NCBI GenBank assembly: GCA_963720675.1 | Contig: CAVRGH010000005.1 | Location: forward strand, 62,001 to 126,000 | From: JALHSW01 sp963720675 | Lineage (GTDB): Bacteria > Actinomycetota > Acidimicrobiia > IMCC26256 > PALSA-555 | Length of the DNA stretch: 64,000 bases | Direction of reading: 5' to 3' | In this document: positions 56,882 through 64,000 of the stretch, piece after piece | Position numbering within the stretch: the first letter of the stretch is position 1 | Layout: every line of letters begins with the position of its first letter | Program-made: the position numbers and the translations under genes | The notes under the pieces: generated by a model | Database searches by the model: none | What the model saw: the letters and a program-made list of their open reading frames with translations, nothing else | What the model was told of the DNA's origin: nothing

Positions 56882-58534
56882 GTGCACCCGACGCGCACGC
56901 TCGCGCTGTGGTGTCCGGCGTGGGCGATCACGACCGCCCGGCAGACCGATGCCGGGCTGCTCGACGTGCCGGTCGCGGTGGTGGAGCGCGGCGCCCGCGG
57001 GCTGCAGGTGCAGGCGGCGTCGGTGGAGGCGTCCGCTGCGGGGGTGACCGTCGGGTTGCGGCGGCGGGAGGCCGAGGCGCGCTGCGCCGAGCTGGTGGTG
57101 CTGGAGCGCGACCCTGCCGCGGAGGCGCGGACCTTCGAGGCGGTGGCGCGGGCGACCGAACCCGTCACCCCGGCCGTGGTGCTCGAACGTCCCGGGGTGC
57201 TCACGTTCCCCACCCGCGGGCCGTCGCGCTACTTCGGGGGTGACGACGCGCTCGCGACGCGGCTGCTCGAGGTGATCAGCGCGCTGGCCGTGCCCGACGC
57301 GAGGGTGGGCATCGCCGACGGCGCGTTCGCGGCGCGGCTCGCGGGGAGGCGTGCGACGGGGAACGCGGCCCACGTGGTCGCGCCGGGGTCCTCGGCCGGC
57401 TTCCTCGCGCCGTGGCCGGTGGCGGTCCTACGCGGCATCCTCGGCGACGACGCCGGCGAGGCGCTCTCGAGCCTGCTGGTGCGGCTCGGGGTCCGCACGC
57501 TGGGAGACTTCGCCGTGCTCCCGGCCCCGTCGGTGCTCGCCCGGTTCGGTACCGACGGCGCGCGGGCGCATCGGGTCGCGTCGGGGCTCGACGAGGTCAC
57601 CGTCACGCCCGTCGCGCCCCCGCCGGAGCTGGTGGAGACCTGTGAGCTCGACCCGCCCGCGACGCGCGTCGACGAGGTGGCCTTCGCCGCGAAGGAGCTC
57701 GCGGATCGTCTGCTCGACCGGCTTGCCGCGCTCGGGCTCACGTGCTCCCAGGTGGTGGTGGAGGCCGAGACCGAGCACGGGGAGCGCCACGCCCGGTGCT
57801 GGCGCCACGAGGGCGGTCTGACCGCGGCCGCGCTCACCACCCGCGTGCGCTGGCAGCTCGACGCCTGGATCGGAGCGGCGAACGACCCGAGTGAGTGCGA
57901 CCAGGAAGGCGCGACTGCGGGGCTCACGCTGCTACGGCTCGCGCCCGACCGGGTGCTGCCCGCGACCGGGCGGCAGCTCGGGCTGTGGGGCGGGGACGCC
58001 GCTGCAGTCGACCGCGCCGAGCGGGCGCTGGCCCGGGTGCAGGGGATGCTCGGCCACGAGACGGTGGCGACGGCCGTCGTCGGCGGTGGTCGTGCACCGT
58101 CGGAGCGGTTCCGGTGGGTGCCGTGGGGCGAGCCGCGTGACGAGCCCTCCGCTCCCGCTTCCTCGGGTGAGGCGGGCACTGCCGGCGCCGCGCCGTGGCC
58201 GGGGGTGGTGCCGGGCCCGCCACCGGCGCGGGTGCACGCGCCGCCCGTCCCCGCGGAGCTGTTCGACGCGAGCGGTGCGCCGGTGCGCGTGTCGGGCCGG
58301 GGTGAGCCGTCCGCACCACCCGAGCACCTGCGCAGCGCCGTGCTGCCCGGCGGCGGGGGTGTGGTCGTGGCCTGGGCGGGCCCGTGGGCCCACGACCTGC
58401 GCTGGTGGGATCGGGTCACCCGCCGCCGTCGGGTGCTGTGGCAGGTGGTCGCGCGGTGCCGCGAGGAAGAAGACGTCGCGTGCCTGGTCGCGGTCGAGGG
58501 CGGACGTGCCGCGGTGGAGGCGGTCTACGACTGA
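56882..58534 (+). CDS. imuB: ImuB, catalytically inactive Y-family polymerase-like protein
   Basis: 550 residues from GTG 56882 (a TTG at 56876 overlapping the imuA' stop is also in frame). DinB-like fold start (TLALWCPAWAITTARQTDAGLL; VVERGARGLQVQAASVEASAAGVTVG). The polymerase acidic residues are missing, as in ImuB. The sliding-clamp motif QLGLWGG (~residue 365) matches mycobacterial ImuB. The C-terminal region is Pro/Gly-rich, then a short conserved RRRVLWQVV end. It recruits DnaE2 and ImuA' to the clamp. Its 3' end overlaps the convergent Ddn-like gene by 10 bp. Confidence 0.92.
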   Translation: MHPTRTLALWCPAWAITTARQTDAGLLDVPVAVVERGARGLQVQAASVEASAAGVTVGLRRREAEARCAELVVLERDPAAEARTFEAVARATEPVTPAVVLERPGVLTFPTRGPSRYFGGDDALATRLLEVISALAVPDARVGIADGAFAARLAGRRATGNAAHVVAPGSSAGFLAPWPVAVLRGILGDDAGEALSSLLVRLGVRTLGDFAVLPAPSVLARFGTDGARAHRVASGLDEVTVTPVAPPPELVETCELDPPATRVDEVAFAAKELADRLLDRLAALGLTCSQVVVEAETEHGERHARCWRHEGGLTAAALTTRVRWQLDAWIGAANDPSECDQEGATAGLTLLRLAPDRVLPATGRQLGLWGGDAAAVDRAERALARVQGMLGHETVATAVVGGGRAPSERFRWVPWGEPRDEPSAPASSGEAGTAGAAPWPGVVPGPPPARVHAPPVPAELFDASGAPVRVSGRGEPSAPPEHLRSAVLPGGGGVVVAWAGPWAHDLRWWDRVTRRRRVLWQVVARCREEEDVACLVAVEGGRAAVEAVYD

Positions 58535-58893
58535 CCGAGCTCGCTCGGGGCCAGGTCGAGCGCGACGGGGAGCGCTCGCTCGCGCCAGGCCGCGAGGTCG
58601 TCGTCGGCCGACACGTACTTGGTGTGGACGAGGTCGCGCGCCCGCTGGTCCTCCGGGGTGTCCGGCTGGAGCACACGAGCGTGCGCCGGCCAGGTCGTGT
58701 CGTCGATGCGGACGGTCACGGCCGAGTCGCGCTGGAGGTTGCGCACCCAGTCGGACTGCTCGCCACCGCCGGCAAGGAGGTACAGAGTGTCGCCCTCACG
58801 GGCGAACCAGATCTCGATCTCGTGCGGGTCGCCGGTGACCCGGCCGCGGGTCGTGAGGTAGCAGTAGTCCGGATCGGGGAGCTCGGCCGCCAT
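58525..58893 (-). CDS. Nitroreductase/quinone reductase family, F420-type (Ddn-like)
   Basis: 122 residues. Split beta-barrel of the FMN/F420-binding type: YCYLTTRGRVTGDPHEIEIWFAREGDTLYLLAGGG, QSDWVRNLQRDSAVTVRIDDTTWPAHARVL. The 'TTRGRKTG..R...LWF' start and 'WV.NL...P.V.V' box define the deazaflavin-dependent family (Ddn, DUF385). Uses reduced F420 to reduce quinones or nitro compounds. It is next to the ABC-F gene on the same strand, 4 bp away. Confidence 0.88.
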   Translation of the reverse strand: MAAELPDPDYCYLTTRGRVTGDPHEIEIWFAREGDTLYLLAGGGEQSDWVRNLQRDSAVTVRIDDTTWPAHARVLQPDTPEDQRARDLVHTKYVSADDDLAAWRERALPVALDLAPSELGQS

Positions 58894-58897
58894 CGCG

Positions 58898-60484
58898 TCA
58901 GGCCAGCGCGACCAGGTCGAGCAGCTCGTCGGACCAGTGGTCGAGGTCGCCCTCGGGCATCAGGAGCACGCGGTTGGGCGCCAAGCGCGAGACGAACTCC
59001 GCGTCGTGGCTCACGAGCACGATCGCGCCGGGCCACCGGCTGAGGGCATCGCCGATCGCGTCGCGCGACGGGGGGTCGAGGTTGTTGGTCGGCTCGTCCA
59101 GGAGCAGGGTGTTGTGTCGCCCCGCGACGAGCTGGGCGAGCGCGAGCTTCGTCTTCTCGCCGCCCGAGAGCGTCGCGGCGTCCTGGAACGCGATCTCGCC
59201 CCGCAGTCCGAACGTGCCGAGCAGGCTGCGTTGGTCCTGCGGGGAGATCGACGCCTGCTCTGCGAGGTGGGAGAGCACGTCGCGGCCGCCGACGATGCCT
59301 TCGTGCTCCTGCGCGTAGTAGCCGACCGACACGTTGTGGCCGCGCTCGACGGAGCCGGAGTCGGCCTCGGTGCGCTCCGCGAGGATGCGCATCAGGCTGG
59401 TCTTCCCGGCTCCGTTGAGACCCATGATGAGCAACCGCTCGCCGCGCCCGACCTCGAAGGTGACGTCGGAGAACACCGGCGGGCCGCCGTAGCCCTTCTT
59501 CAGCCCCTCGACGCGGAGCACGACGTTGCCCGGGCGCGGTGGCTCCGGGAACTTGACCGCGATCCCGGACTCCCTCTTCGGGCCCTCGAGCGCGTCGCGC
59601 CGCATGCGCGAGATGCGCGTGTCGAGCGCCTTCGCCTGCTTCGCCCGCTTGGCCGTCTGCCCGCGCATCGTGTCGGCGAGCGTCTTGATGCGCTTGATCT
59701 CGGCCTGTTGGTGGGTGACGACCCGCTTCAGCCGCTCTTCGTCGGCGGCGCGTGACACGAGGTACTGCGAGTAGGTGCCGCGGTACTCGGCGAGCTCGCC
59801 GTCGCTGAGGTGCAGGACGCGGGTGATCCCTTCGTCGAGCAGCTCGAGGTCGTGGCTCACGACGAGCAGCGCGCCGCGGTAGGTCTGGAGGAACTTCAAG
59901 AGCCACGACTTCGCGTCGGTGTCGAGGTGGTTGGTCGGCTCGTCGAGCAGGAGCAGCTCGCTCCCGGCGAACAGGATGCGCGCGAGCTCGACGCGCCGCC
60001 GCTCGCCACCGGAGAGCGCGGCGATCGGGAGGTCGAGACGGTCGTCGGGCAGGCCGAGCCCGTGCGCGATGCGGCGGGCCTCGGACTCGCCGGAGTACCC
60101 CCGCTCGAGGTTGAACCGCTCCTCGGCACGCGTGAAGCGGGCGACGTTGCGGTCGGTGGGGTCCTCCTCGACGCGCTGGCGCAGGATCTCGAGCCGCCGG
60201 GCGGCTTCGTCGAGCCCGCGCCCGGAGAGGACGTGGGTGAGGCCACGGGTGTCGGCCTCGGCGCGGGGCTTCGGGTCCTGGGGGAGGTACCCGATGGCGT
60301 CGGATCGGAGCACTACGCCACCAGCGGTGGGCGCCTCGCCGGCGAGCACCTTCAGGAGGCTGGTCTTGCCGACGCCGTTGCGCCCGACCAGGCCGACGGT
60401 GTCGCCGGCGCGCAGGGAGAAGGAGGCGTCGAGCAGGGTCGTCCGACCGCCGACTTCCACCGAGAGGTTCCTGGCCTGGAGCAC
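58898..60484 (-). CDS. ABC-F type ATPase (ribosome-associated)
   Basis: 528 residues with two ABC ATPase domains. Domain 1: GLVGRNGVGKTSLLKVL (Walker A), LSGGERRRVELARIL, LLLLDEPTNHLD. Linker with basic helices (RIKTLADTMRGQTAKRAKQAKALDTRI). Domain 2: IMGLNGAGKTSLMRIL, LSGGEKTKLALAQL, LLLDEPTNNLD. No membrane segments. ABC-F proteins act on the ribosome E site in translation or antibiotic resistance; its kind (EttA-, Uup-like or ARE) cannot be decided. Start GTG 60484 has GGAGG immediately upstream with no spacer, so the true start is uncertain. Confidence 0.93.
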   Translation of the reverse strand: MLQARNLSVEVGGRTTLLDASFSLRAGDTVGLVGRNGVGKTSLLKVLAGEAPTAGGVVLRSDAIGYLPQDPKPRAEADTRGLTHVLSGRGLDEAARRLEILRQRVEEDPTDRNVARFTRAEERFNLERGYSGESEARRIAHGLGLPDDRLDLPIAALSGGERRRVELARILFAGSELLLLDEPTNHLDTDAKSWLLKFLQTYRGALLVVSHDLELLDEGITRVLHLSDGELAEYRGTYSQYLVSRAADEERLKRVVTHQQAEIKRIKTLADTMRGQTAKRAKQAKALDTRISRMRRDALEGPKRESGIAVKFPEPPRPGNVVLRVEGLKKGYGGPPVFSDVTFEVGRGERLLIMGLNGAGKTSLMRILAERTEADSGSVERGHNVSVGYYAQEHEGIVGGRDVLSHLAEQASISPQDQRSLLGTFGLRGEIAFQDAATLSGGEKTKLALAQLVAGRHNTLLLDEPTNNLDPPSRDAIGDALSRWPGAIVLVSHDAEFVSRLAPNRVLLMPEGDLDHWSDELLDLVALA

Positions 60485-60542
60485 CCTCCATGGTCGCGCT
60501 CCGGGCCGTCCCGGCTCGCACGCGTTCGGGTCGGCTCCTCGT

Positions 60543-61418
60543 TCAGGTCGTGCTGCCGGTCAGGACGCGCTCGGAGTCGGTGCCCGAGCGCACCTCGCCG
60601 GTGGTCTCGGTTGCCGGGCCGCGTCCCGTCCTCGTGAACCGTCGGGAGATGCCGTAGCCGAGGCCGAGGGCGATGAAGCCGCCGAGGGCGTCGAGCACGT
60701 AGTGGTTGCCGGTCACGACGATGGCCGCGACGGTCACGCACGGGTAGATCACCGCGGCGACCAGCGCCCAACGGTGCTTGACCCGGGGCACGAGCACGCA
60801 GGCACACCAGAGCGCCCACACGCAGTGCATGCTCGGCATCGCCGCGTACTGGTTCGCCACCCCACCCGAGCCGCCGGCGCGGAACGACCAGAGCGAGGAG
60901 TAGCTCGACAGCGTGTCGACGAACGCCGGCGTGTGTCCGGCGCCGGCGAGGAGACGGGGCGGGGTCGCCGGCCAGACTGCCTGCGTCGCCAGGGCGAGCA
61001 CGCTTGCGACCGCAAGGGTGTTCCGCCACAGCGGGTAGTCGTCCGGGTGGCGGCGGAAGAGCCAGATGGCCACCGCTGCGGTCACTGCGAAGTGCATGAC
61101 GCCGTACCACCAGTTCGCGGCGATCACGAGCGGCGTGAAGTGGAGCGCCCAGGACTCGATGGTGGCCTCGTGGAAGATCCCGAAGAAGCGCTCCGCGTCG
61201 ACGATGGCGAGGCCGTGGCCGAGTGCGCTCGGTGGGGTGACACCGCTCGCGAACAAGGGCGCGACCAGGACCGTCACGAGGACGACGGTCAGGACGAGCG
61301 AGAGCTCGATCCACCAGTGCACGAAGGTCCCGTCACGCAGCTGGCGTGAGCCGGGGAGTGAACGTTTGATCCCTCCCAGTGTGCCAGGCGAGCGGGACGC
61401 TCCCGGACGCGGGGCCAC
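60543..61418 (-). CDS. Phosphatase PAP2 family membrane protein
   Basis: Up to 291 residues if started at GTG 61418; GTG 61322 would give 259 residues. Six or so membrane helices: WWIELSLVLTVVLVTVLVAPLF at the start, then ANWWYGVMHFAVTAAVAIWLF. PAP2/inositol-phosphoryl-transferase (AUR1-like) motif: AMPSMHCVWALWCACVLV (C2, 'SMH') and IVVTGNHYVLDALGGFIAL (C3, GNHxxxDxxGG). In mycobacteria such proteins act on phosphoinositides or similar lipids; no substrate is implied here. Confidence 0.87.
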   Translation of the reverse strand: MAPRPGASRSPGTLGGIKRSLPGSRQLRDGTFVHWWIELSLVLTVVLVTVLVAPLFASGVTPPSALGHGLAIVDAERFFGIFHEATIESWALHFTPLVIAANWWYGVMHFAVTAAVAIWLFRRHPDDYPLWRNTLAVASVLALATQAVWPATPPRLLAGAGHTPAFVDTLSSYSSLWSFRAGGSGGVANQYAAMPSMHCVWALWCACVLVPRVKHRWALVAAVIYPCVTVAAIVVTGNHYVLDALGGFIALGLGYGISRRFTRTGRGPATETTGEVRSGTDSERVLTGSTT

Positions 61419-61466
61419 GGCTCGCTCCCGGGCGCAGCGGGACCGGAGCGGGATAGGTTCGCGGCC

Positions 61467-61922
61467 ATGTTGGACGTAGGTGATGTGGTCGACGACTTCG
61501 AGCTCCCCGACGAGACGGGCACGATGCGCAAGCTCAGTGACCTGCTGCGGAACGGGCCGGTCGTGCTGTTCTTCTACCCGGCGGCGATGACGAAGGGGTG
61601 CACGGCCGAGAGCTGTCACTTCCGGGATCTCGGCGCCGAGTTCGCGGCGGCCGGCGCCCAGCGGGTCGGCATCAGCGGCGACACGGTCGAGAAGCAGAAG
61701 GAGTTCTCCGACAAGCACGAGTTCGACTACCCGCTGCTCTCGGACGCCGACGGCACCGTTGCCGAGCTCTTCGGTCAGAAGCGTGGCCTCCTCGGGTTGA
61801 GCCCGGTGAAGCGCGCGACGTTCGTGATCGGCCCCGACCGGAAGATCCTCGGGGTGATCAAGAGCGAGGTGCGCATGAACGTGCACGCCGACCAGGCGCT
61901 CGACGTCCTGCGCAGCACCTGA
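61467..61922 (+). CDS. bcp: Peroxiredoxin, BCP/PrxQ type
   Basis: 151 residues, TAGGTT 7 nt before the ATG. Thioredoxin fold: DFELPDETGTMRKLSDLL, VVLFFYPAAMTKGCTAESCHFRD with peroxidatic Cys (GCTAE) and the resolving Cys five residues later, VGISGDTVEKQKEFSDKHEFDYPLLSD, and RATFVIGPDRKILGVIKSE. Atypical 2-Cys form that reduces H2O2 and organic peroxides with thioredoxin. Divergent from the PAP2 gene. Confidence 0.95.
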   Translation: MLDVGDVVDDFELPDETGTMRKLSDLLRNGPVVLFFYPAAMTKGCTAESCHFRDLGAEFAAAGAQRVGISGDTVEKQKEFSDKHEFDYPLLSDADGTVAELFGQKRGLLGLSPVKRATFVIGPDRKILGVIKSEVRMNVHADQALDVLRST

Positions 61923-62055
61923 GTCGCGAGGAGTGCGCGACACGCGTGCGCTTGTGGTGTGACGCGATCGCGGCGCGAAGGAACTTCCGAGATTTCTTCG
62001 CGGTGAGGGCCCGATTCGGGGGGTAAGTGTCACACCCCCGTGTTGGGATGAGGGC

Positions 62056-63166
62056 ATGAGCAGCACGCCCATCCCGGAGCACGAGGAGAGGTTCGACTTC
62101 TCCGCGCGTGTCGACGAGCTGCGCTGCCACTCCACGAAGTCGCTCCGGTCGATCGTGTCCGACGCCCGACGCGAGCAGCAGCGCTGGTACCTCGAGGAGC
62201 TCGCGGCGACGCGGGTGCTGGAGGACCGCCAGGCGCTCGACGGGTGCCCGACGCCGCGGTGTCGGCCCGCACCGTGAAGACGAACCGAGAGGTCGCCCGC
62301 TCACTCGAGTCGCTGCCCGAGGTCGCGGCCGCGGCGTGGGACGGCCAGCTCTCGAAGGACCAGCTCGTGCCGGTCACCGAGGTCGCGACGCCCGAGACCG
62401 ACGCGGAATGGGCGCAGCGGGGGGCACGCACCGCGCCGGTCGACCTGCAGCGCCAGGTCCGTGCGGCACGGAAGGTCACCGCGGCCGACGCCGCGGCCCG
62501 CCGAAAGGCTGCGGTACCTCACGACCTGGCGCGACGCGGAGCAGGGGATGGTGTTCGGCCGCTGGGCGCTCCCCGACGTCGACGGTGTGCTGGTCGAGAA
62601 GGTGCTCGACCAGATGGCCGAGCGGATGCGACCGGCGAAGGGCATGGCGTGGGACTCGCTCGCGCACCGCAAGGCCGACGCCCTCGTGCAGCTCTGCCGG
62701 TCGGACCGGACCGCGTGGCGGCAGGCGGTCCAAGCCGCTGGTGGTGGTCCACACGAAGCACGGCGAGGCGGGCGGGGAGATCGAAGGGATCCCGATCGCC
62801 GAGGAGACCGTGCGGTCGCTGCGCCAGGAAGCGCGCGTCGTGTTCGAGGACGATGACGTCGCGCTCGTGGATCATGGTTCGGGTCGCAAGCCGTTGCCGG
62901 TCGCGCTGGAGCGCGAGCTCCGGCGGCGCGACCTGCACTGCCGGTACCCGGGCTGCGAGCGCACCCACGGGCTCCAAGCACACCACCTGGTCCCGGTGAC
63001 CTGGGGCGGGCATACGCACCGCAAGCAGGTCGCGTACCTCTGCAGGAACCACCACCGCCTCATGGAGCCCCACGGCACGCAACGGCTGGTGGGCGACCCC
63101 GATCTCCCGGACGGCCTGCGGGTCATCCACGTCGGTGCCCAGGCCCGGGCGGGGCCGGCGCCCTGA
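62056..63166 (+). pseudogene. DUF222/HNH endonuclease gene, multiple frameshifts
   Basis: Four fragments in successive frames: N-terminal (MSSTPIPEHEERFDF..., helix with HSTKSLRSIVSDAR), DUF222 core (SLESLPEVAAAAWDGQLSKDQL; then YLTTWRDAEQGMVFGRWALPDVDGVLV), and an intact C-terminal HNH: RRRDLHCRYPGCERTHGLQAHHLVPVTWGG, then YLCRNHHRLMEPHG. Junctions near 62245, 62505 and 62730. Three shifts make an error-only explanation less likely and suggest real decay. DUF222/HNH genes are repeated, mobile-like families in actinobacteria. The 130 bp before it contain a hairpin CGCGAAG/CTTCGCG (61974-62002). Confidence 0.8.
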
Positions 63167-63194
63167 GCCCGATGCCCAGCGCACCCTTTGCTGA

Positions 63195-63216
63195 TCGAAC
63201 GTACGTTCGGTACGGT
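63195..63216 (+). promoter_or_regulatory. LexA (SOS) box and -10 of dnaE2
   Basis: TCGAACGTACGTTCGG (63195-63210) is a near-perfect LexA box (the core CGAACGTACGTTCG is palindromic). TACGGT (63211-63216) abuts it and is followed after 6 nt by the presumed start of dnaE2. The spacing is identical to that of the imuA' promoter. Confidence 0.88.
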
Positions 63217-63222
63217 GCCGGT

Positions 63223-64000
63223 CTGTACGCGGAGCTGCACTGCCACACGAACTTCTCGTTCCTCGATGGGGCGAGCCACCCCGAGGAGCTCGTCGACGAG
63301 GCCGCGCGCCTCGGGTTGGCCGCGCTCGCGGTCACCGATCACGACGGCTGCTACGGCGTGGTGCGCTTCGCGGAGGCGGCGCGGGCCGCGGGCCTGCCCA
63401 CGGTGTTCGGCGCGGAGCTGACCCTGGACCTCGGAACCGGAGGCCCCCCGAAGGCAGGCGAGCCGGATCCGGCGGGGGAGCACCTGGTCGTGCTGGCCGA
63501 CGGGCCGGTGGGATACGCCCGGCTCGCCCGCGCGGTGAGCGAGGGGCAGATGGCGGGCGAGAAGGGCGCACCGCGCTTCACGGTCGCGGGGCTGGCCGAC
63601 GCGTCGCGCGCTGGTGTGCACCTCGGCGGCAACCGGGTGAGTGCGAGCAGCGCAGCGTGTGAGACCTGGTTCGTGCTCACCGGGTGCCGGAAGGGTGCGG
63701 TGCCGCGCGCGCTCGTCGCGGACGGCCCGGCCGCGGCGCGGCGTGAGCTCGACCGGCTGGTGCAGGCGTTCGGGCGCGAACGGGTGCTCGTCGAGCTGTG
63801 GGACCACGGCGACCCGCTCGACCGGCACCGCAACGACGAGCTCGCCCTGGTCGCGGCGCAGGCCCGGGTGGAGGTGGTCGCGACCAACAACGTGCACTAC
63901 GCGACGCCGCGGCAGCGCCCGCTCGCGACCGCGCTCGCGGCGATCCGGTCCCGCCGGTCACTCGACGAGATCGACGGGTGGCTGCCGGCCGCCGGGTTCG
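63223..64000 (+). CDS. dnaE2: Error-prone DNA polymerase III alpha subunit, DnaE2 (N-terminal part)
   Basis: The frame is open to the window end (259 residues visible). PHP domain: LYAELHCHTNFSFLDGASHPEELVDEAARLGLAALAVTDHDGCYGVVRFAEAARAAGLPTVFGAEL (ELHxHS/T-type, TDHD metal-site boxes), and HLVVLADGPVGYARLARAVS. This matches DnaE2 rather than the replicative DnaE1. No ATG, GTG or TTG lies in frame near the start. CTG 63223 fits the 6-nt spacing after the -10 and aligns with the conserved YAELH, so a CTG-initiated leaderless start is proposed. SOS-induced translesion polymerase acting with ImuA' and ImuB. Confidence 0.88.
   Translation, partial: MYAELHCHTNFSFLDGASHPEELVDEAARLGLAALAVTDHDGCYGVVRFAEAARAAGLPTVFGAELTLDLGTGGPPKAGEPDPAGEHLVVLADGPVGYARLARAVSEGQMAGEKGAPRFTVAGLADASRAGVHLGGNRVSASSAACETWFVLTGCRKGAVPRALVADGPAAARRELDRLVQAFGRERVLVELWDHGDPLDRHRNDELALVAAQARVEVVATNNVHYATPRQRPLATALAAIRSRRSLDEIDGWLPAAGF

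Overview
The window is GC-rich, gene-dense chromosomal DNA with many GTG starts. Several markers point to an actinomycete: coenzyme F420 enzymes (an LLM oxidoreductase, a Ddn-like protein, CofC), an imuA'-imuB-dnaE2 mutagenesis set, a mycobacterial-type HU with a lysine/alanine tail, two actinobacterial-type LexA boxes, and a start region in many genes that consists only of a -10 hexamer (TANNNT) 6-8 nt before the start codon, as in leaderless mRNAs. The class is probably Acidimicrobiia or a relative, but that is inference. No prophage, insertion sequence, CRISPR array or rRNA operon was seen.

Layout. 1-6.3 kb: end of a solute-binding protein, two short-chain dehydrogenases, a frameshifted MFS transporter, a cytochrome P450 coupled to a 3Fe-4S ferredoxin, and an F420-type oxidoreductase. 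6.5-13.2 kb: ECF sigma factor with a membrane FecR-like partner, a cell-wall glucosaminidase lipoprotein, an EEP phosphatase, a two-component system, two VOC proteins and a HhH-GPD protein. 13.4-18.6 kb: DEAD-box helicase with a structured 5' UTR, aspartate-type aminotransferase, secreted protein, serA and a small sunset-domain protein. 18.6-35.9 kb: branched-chain amino acid region, with leuA behind a leader-peptide attenuator, leuC-leuD on the minus strand, and leuB-ilvE-cimA behind a second attenuator. Isoleucine precursors can therefore come from citramalate. Embedded here are a winged-helix regulator and a 916-residue protein that joins a cation/proton antiporter to a degenerate GlnD-like HD region and two ACT domains; this is the strongest candidate for an undescribed system. 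36-45.3 kb: acyl-CoA dehydrogenase, gltX with tRNA-Gln and tRNA-Glu, HU plus a separately encoded basic tail, PIG-L deacetylase, cofC, plsC and gpsA. 45.3-53 kb: class III cyclase, then two ammonium transporters flanking a GH38 alpha-mannosidase. 53-64 kb: HAD phosphatase, rnhB, small proteins, the SOS-controlled imuA'-imuB and, 4.7 kb further on, dnaE2, with an ABC-F ATPase, PAP2 protein, peroxiredoxin and a decayed HNH gene between.

How it works together. The leu/ilv/cim genes form a nearly complete leucine and isoleucine route tuned by ribosome-mediated attenuation. Nitrogen appears repeatedly: two Amt proteins, and an antiporter carrying the glutamine-sensing end of GlnD. GTTCAC-type motifs lie upstream of all three. 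A shared CCTGAC-N6-GTCAGG palindrome sits on the -10 region of both the P450 and the acyl-CoA dehydrogenase, suggesting one repressor for a lipid or sterol-like catabolic set.

Several genes (MFS, a hypothetical at 44-45 kb, a YkgJ-type protein, the HNH gene) are broken by single-base shifts. Some may be assembly errors, so their pseudogene status is provisional.
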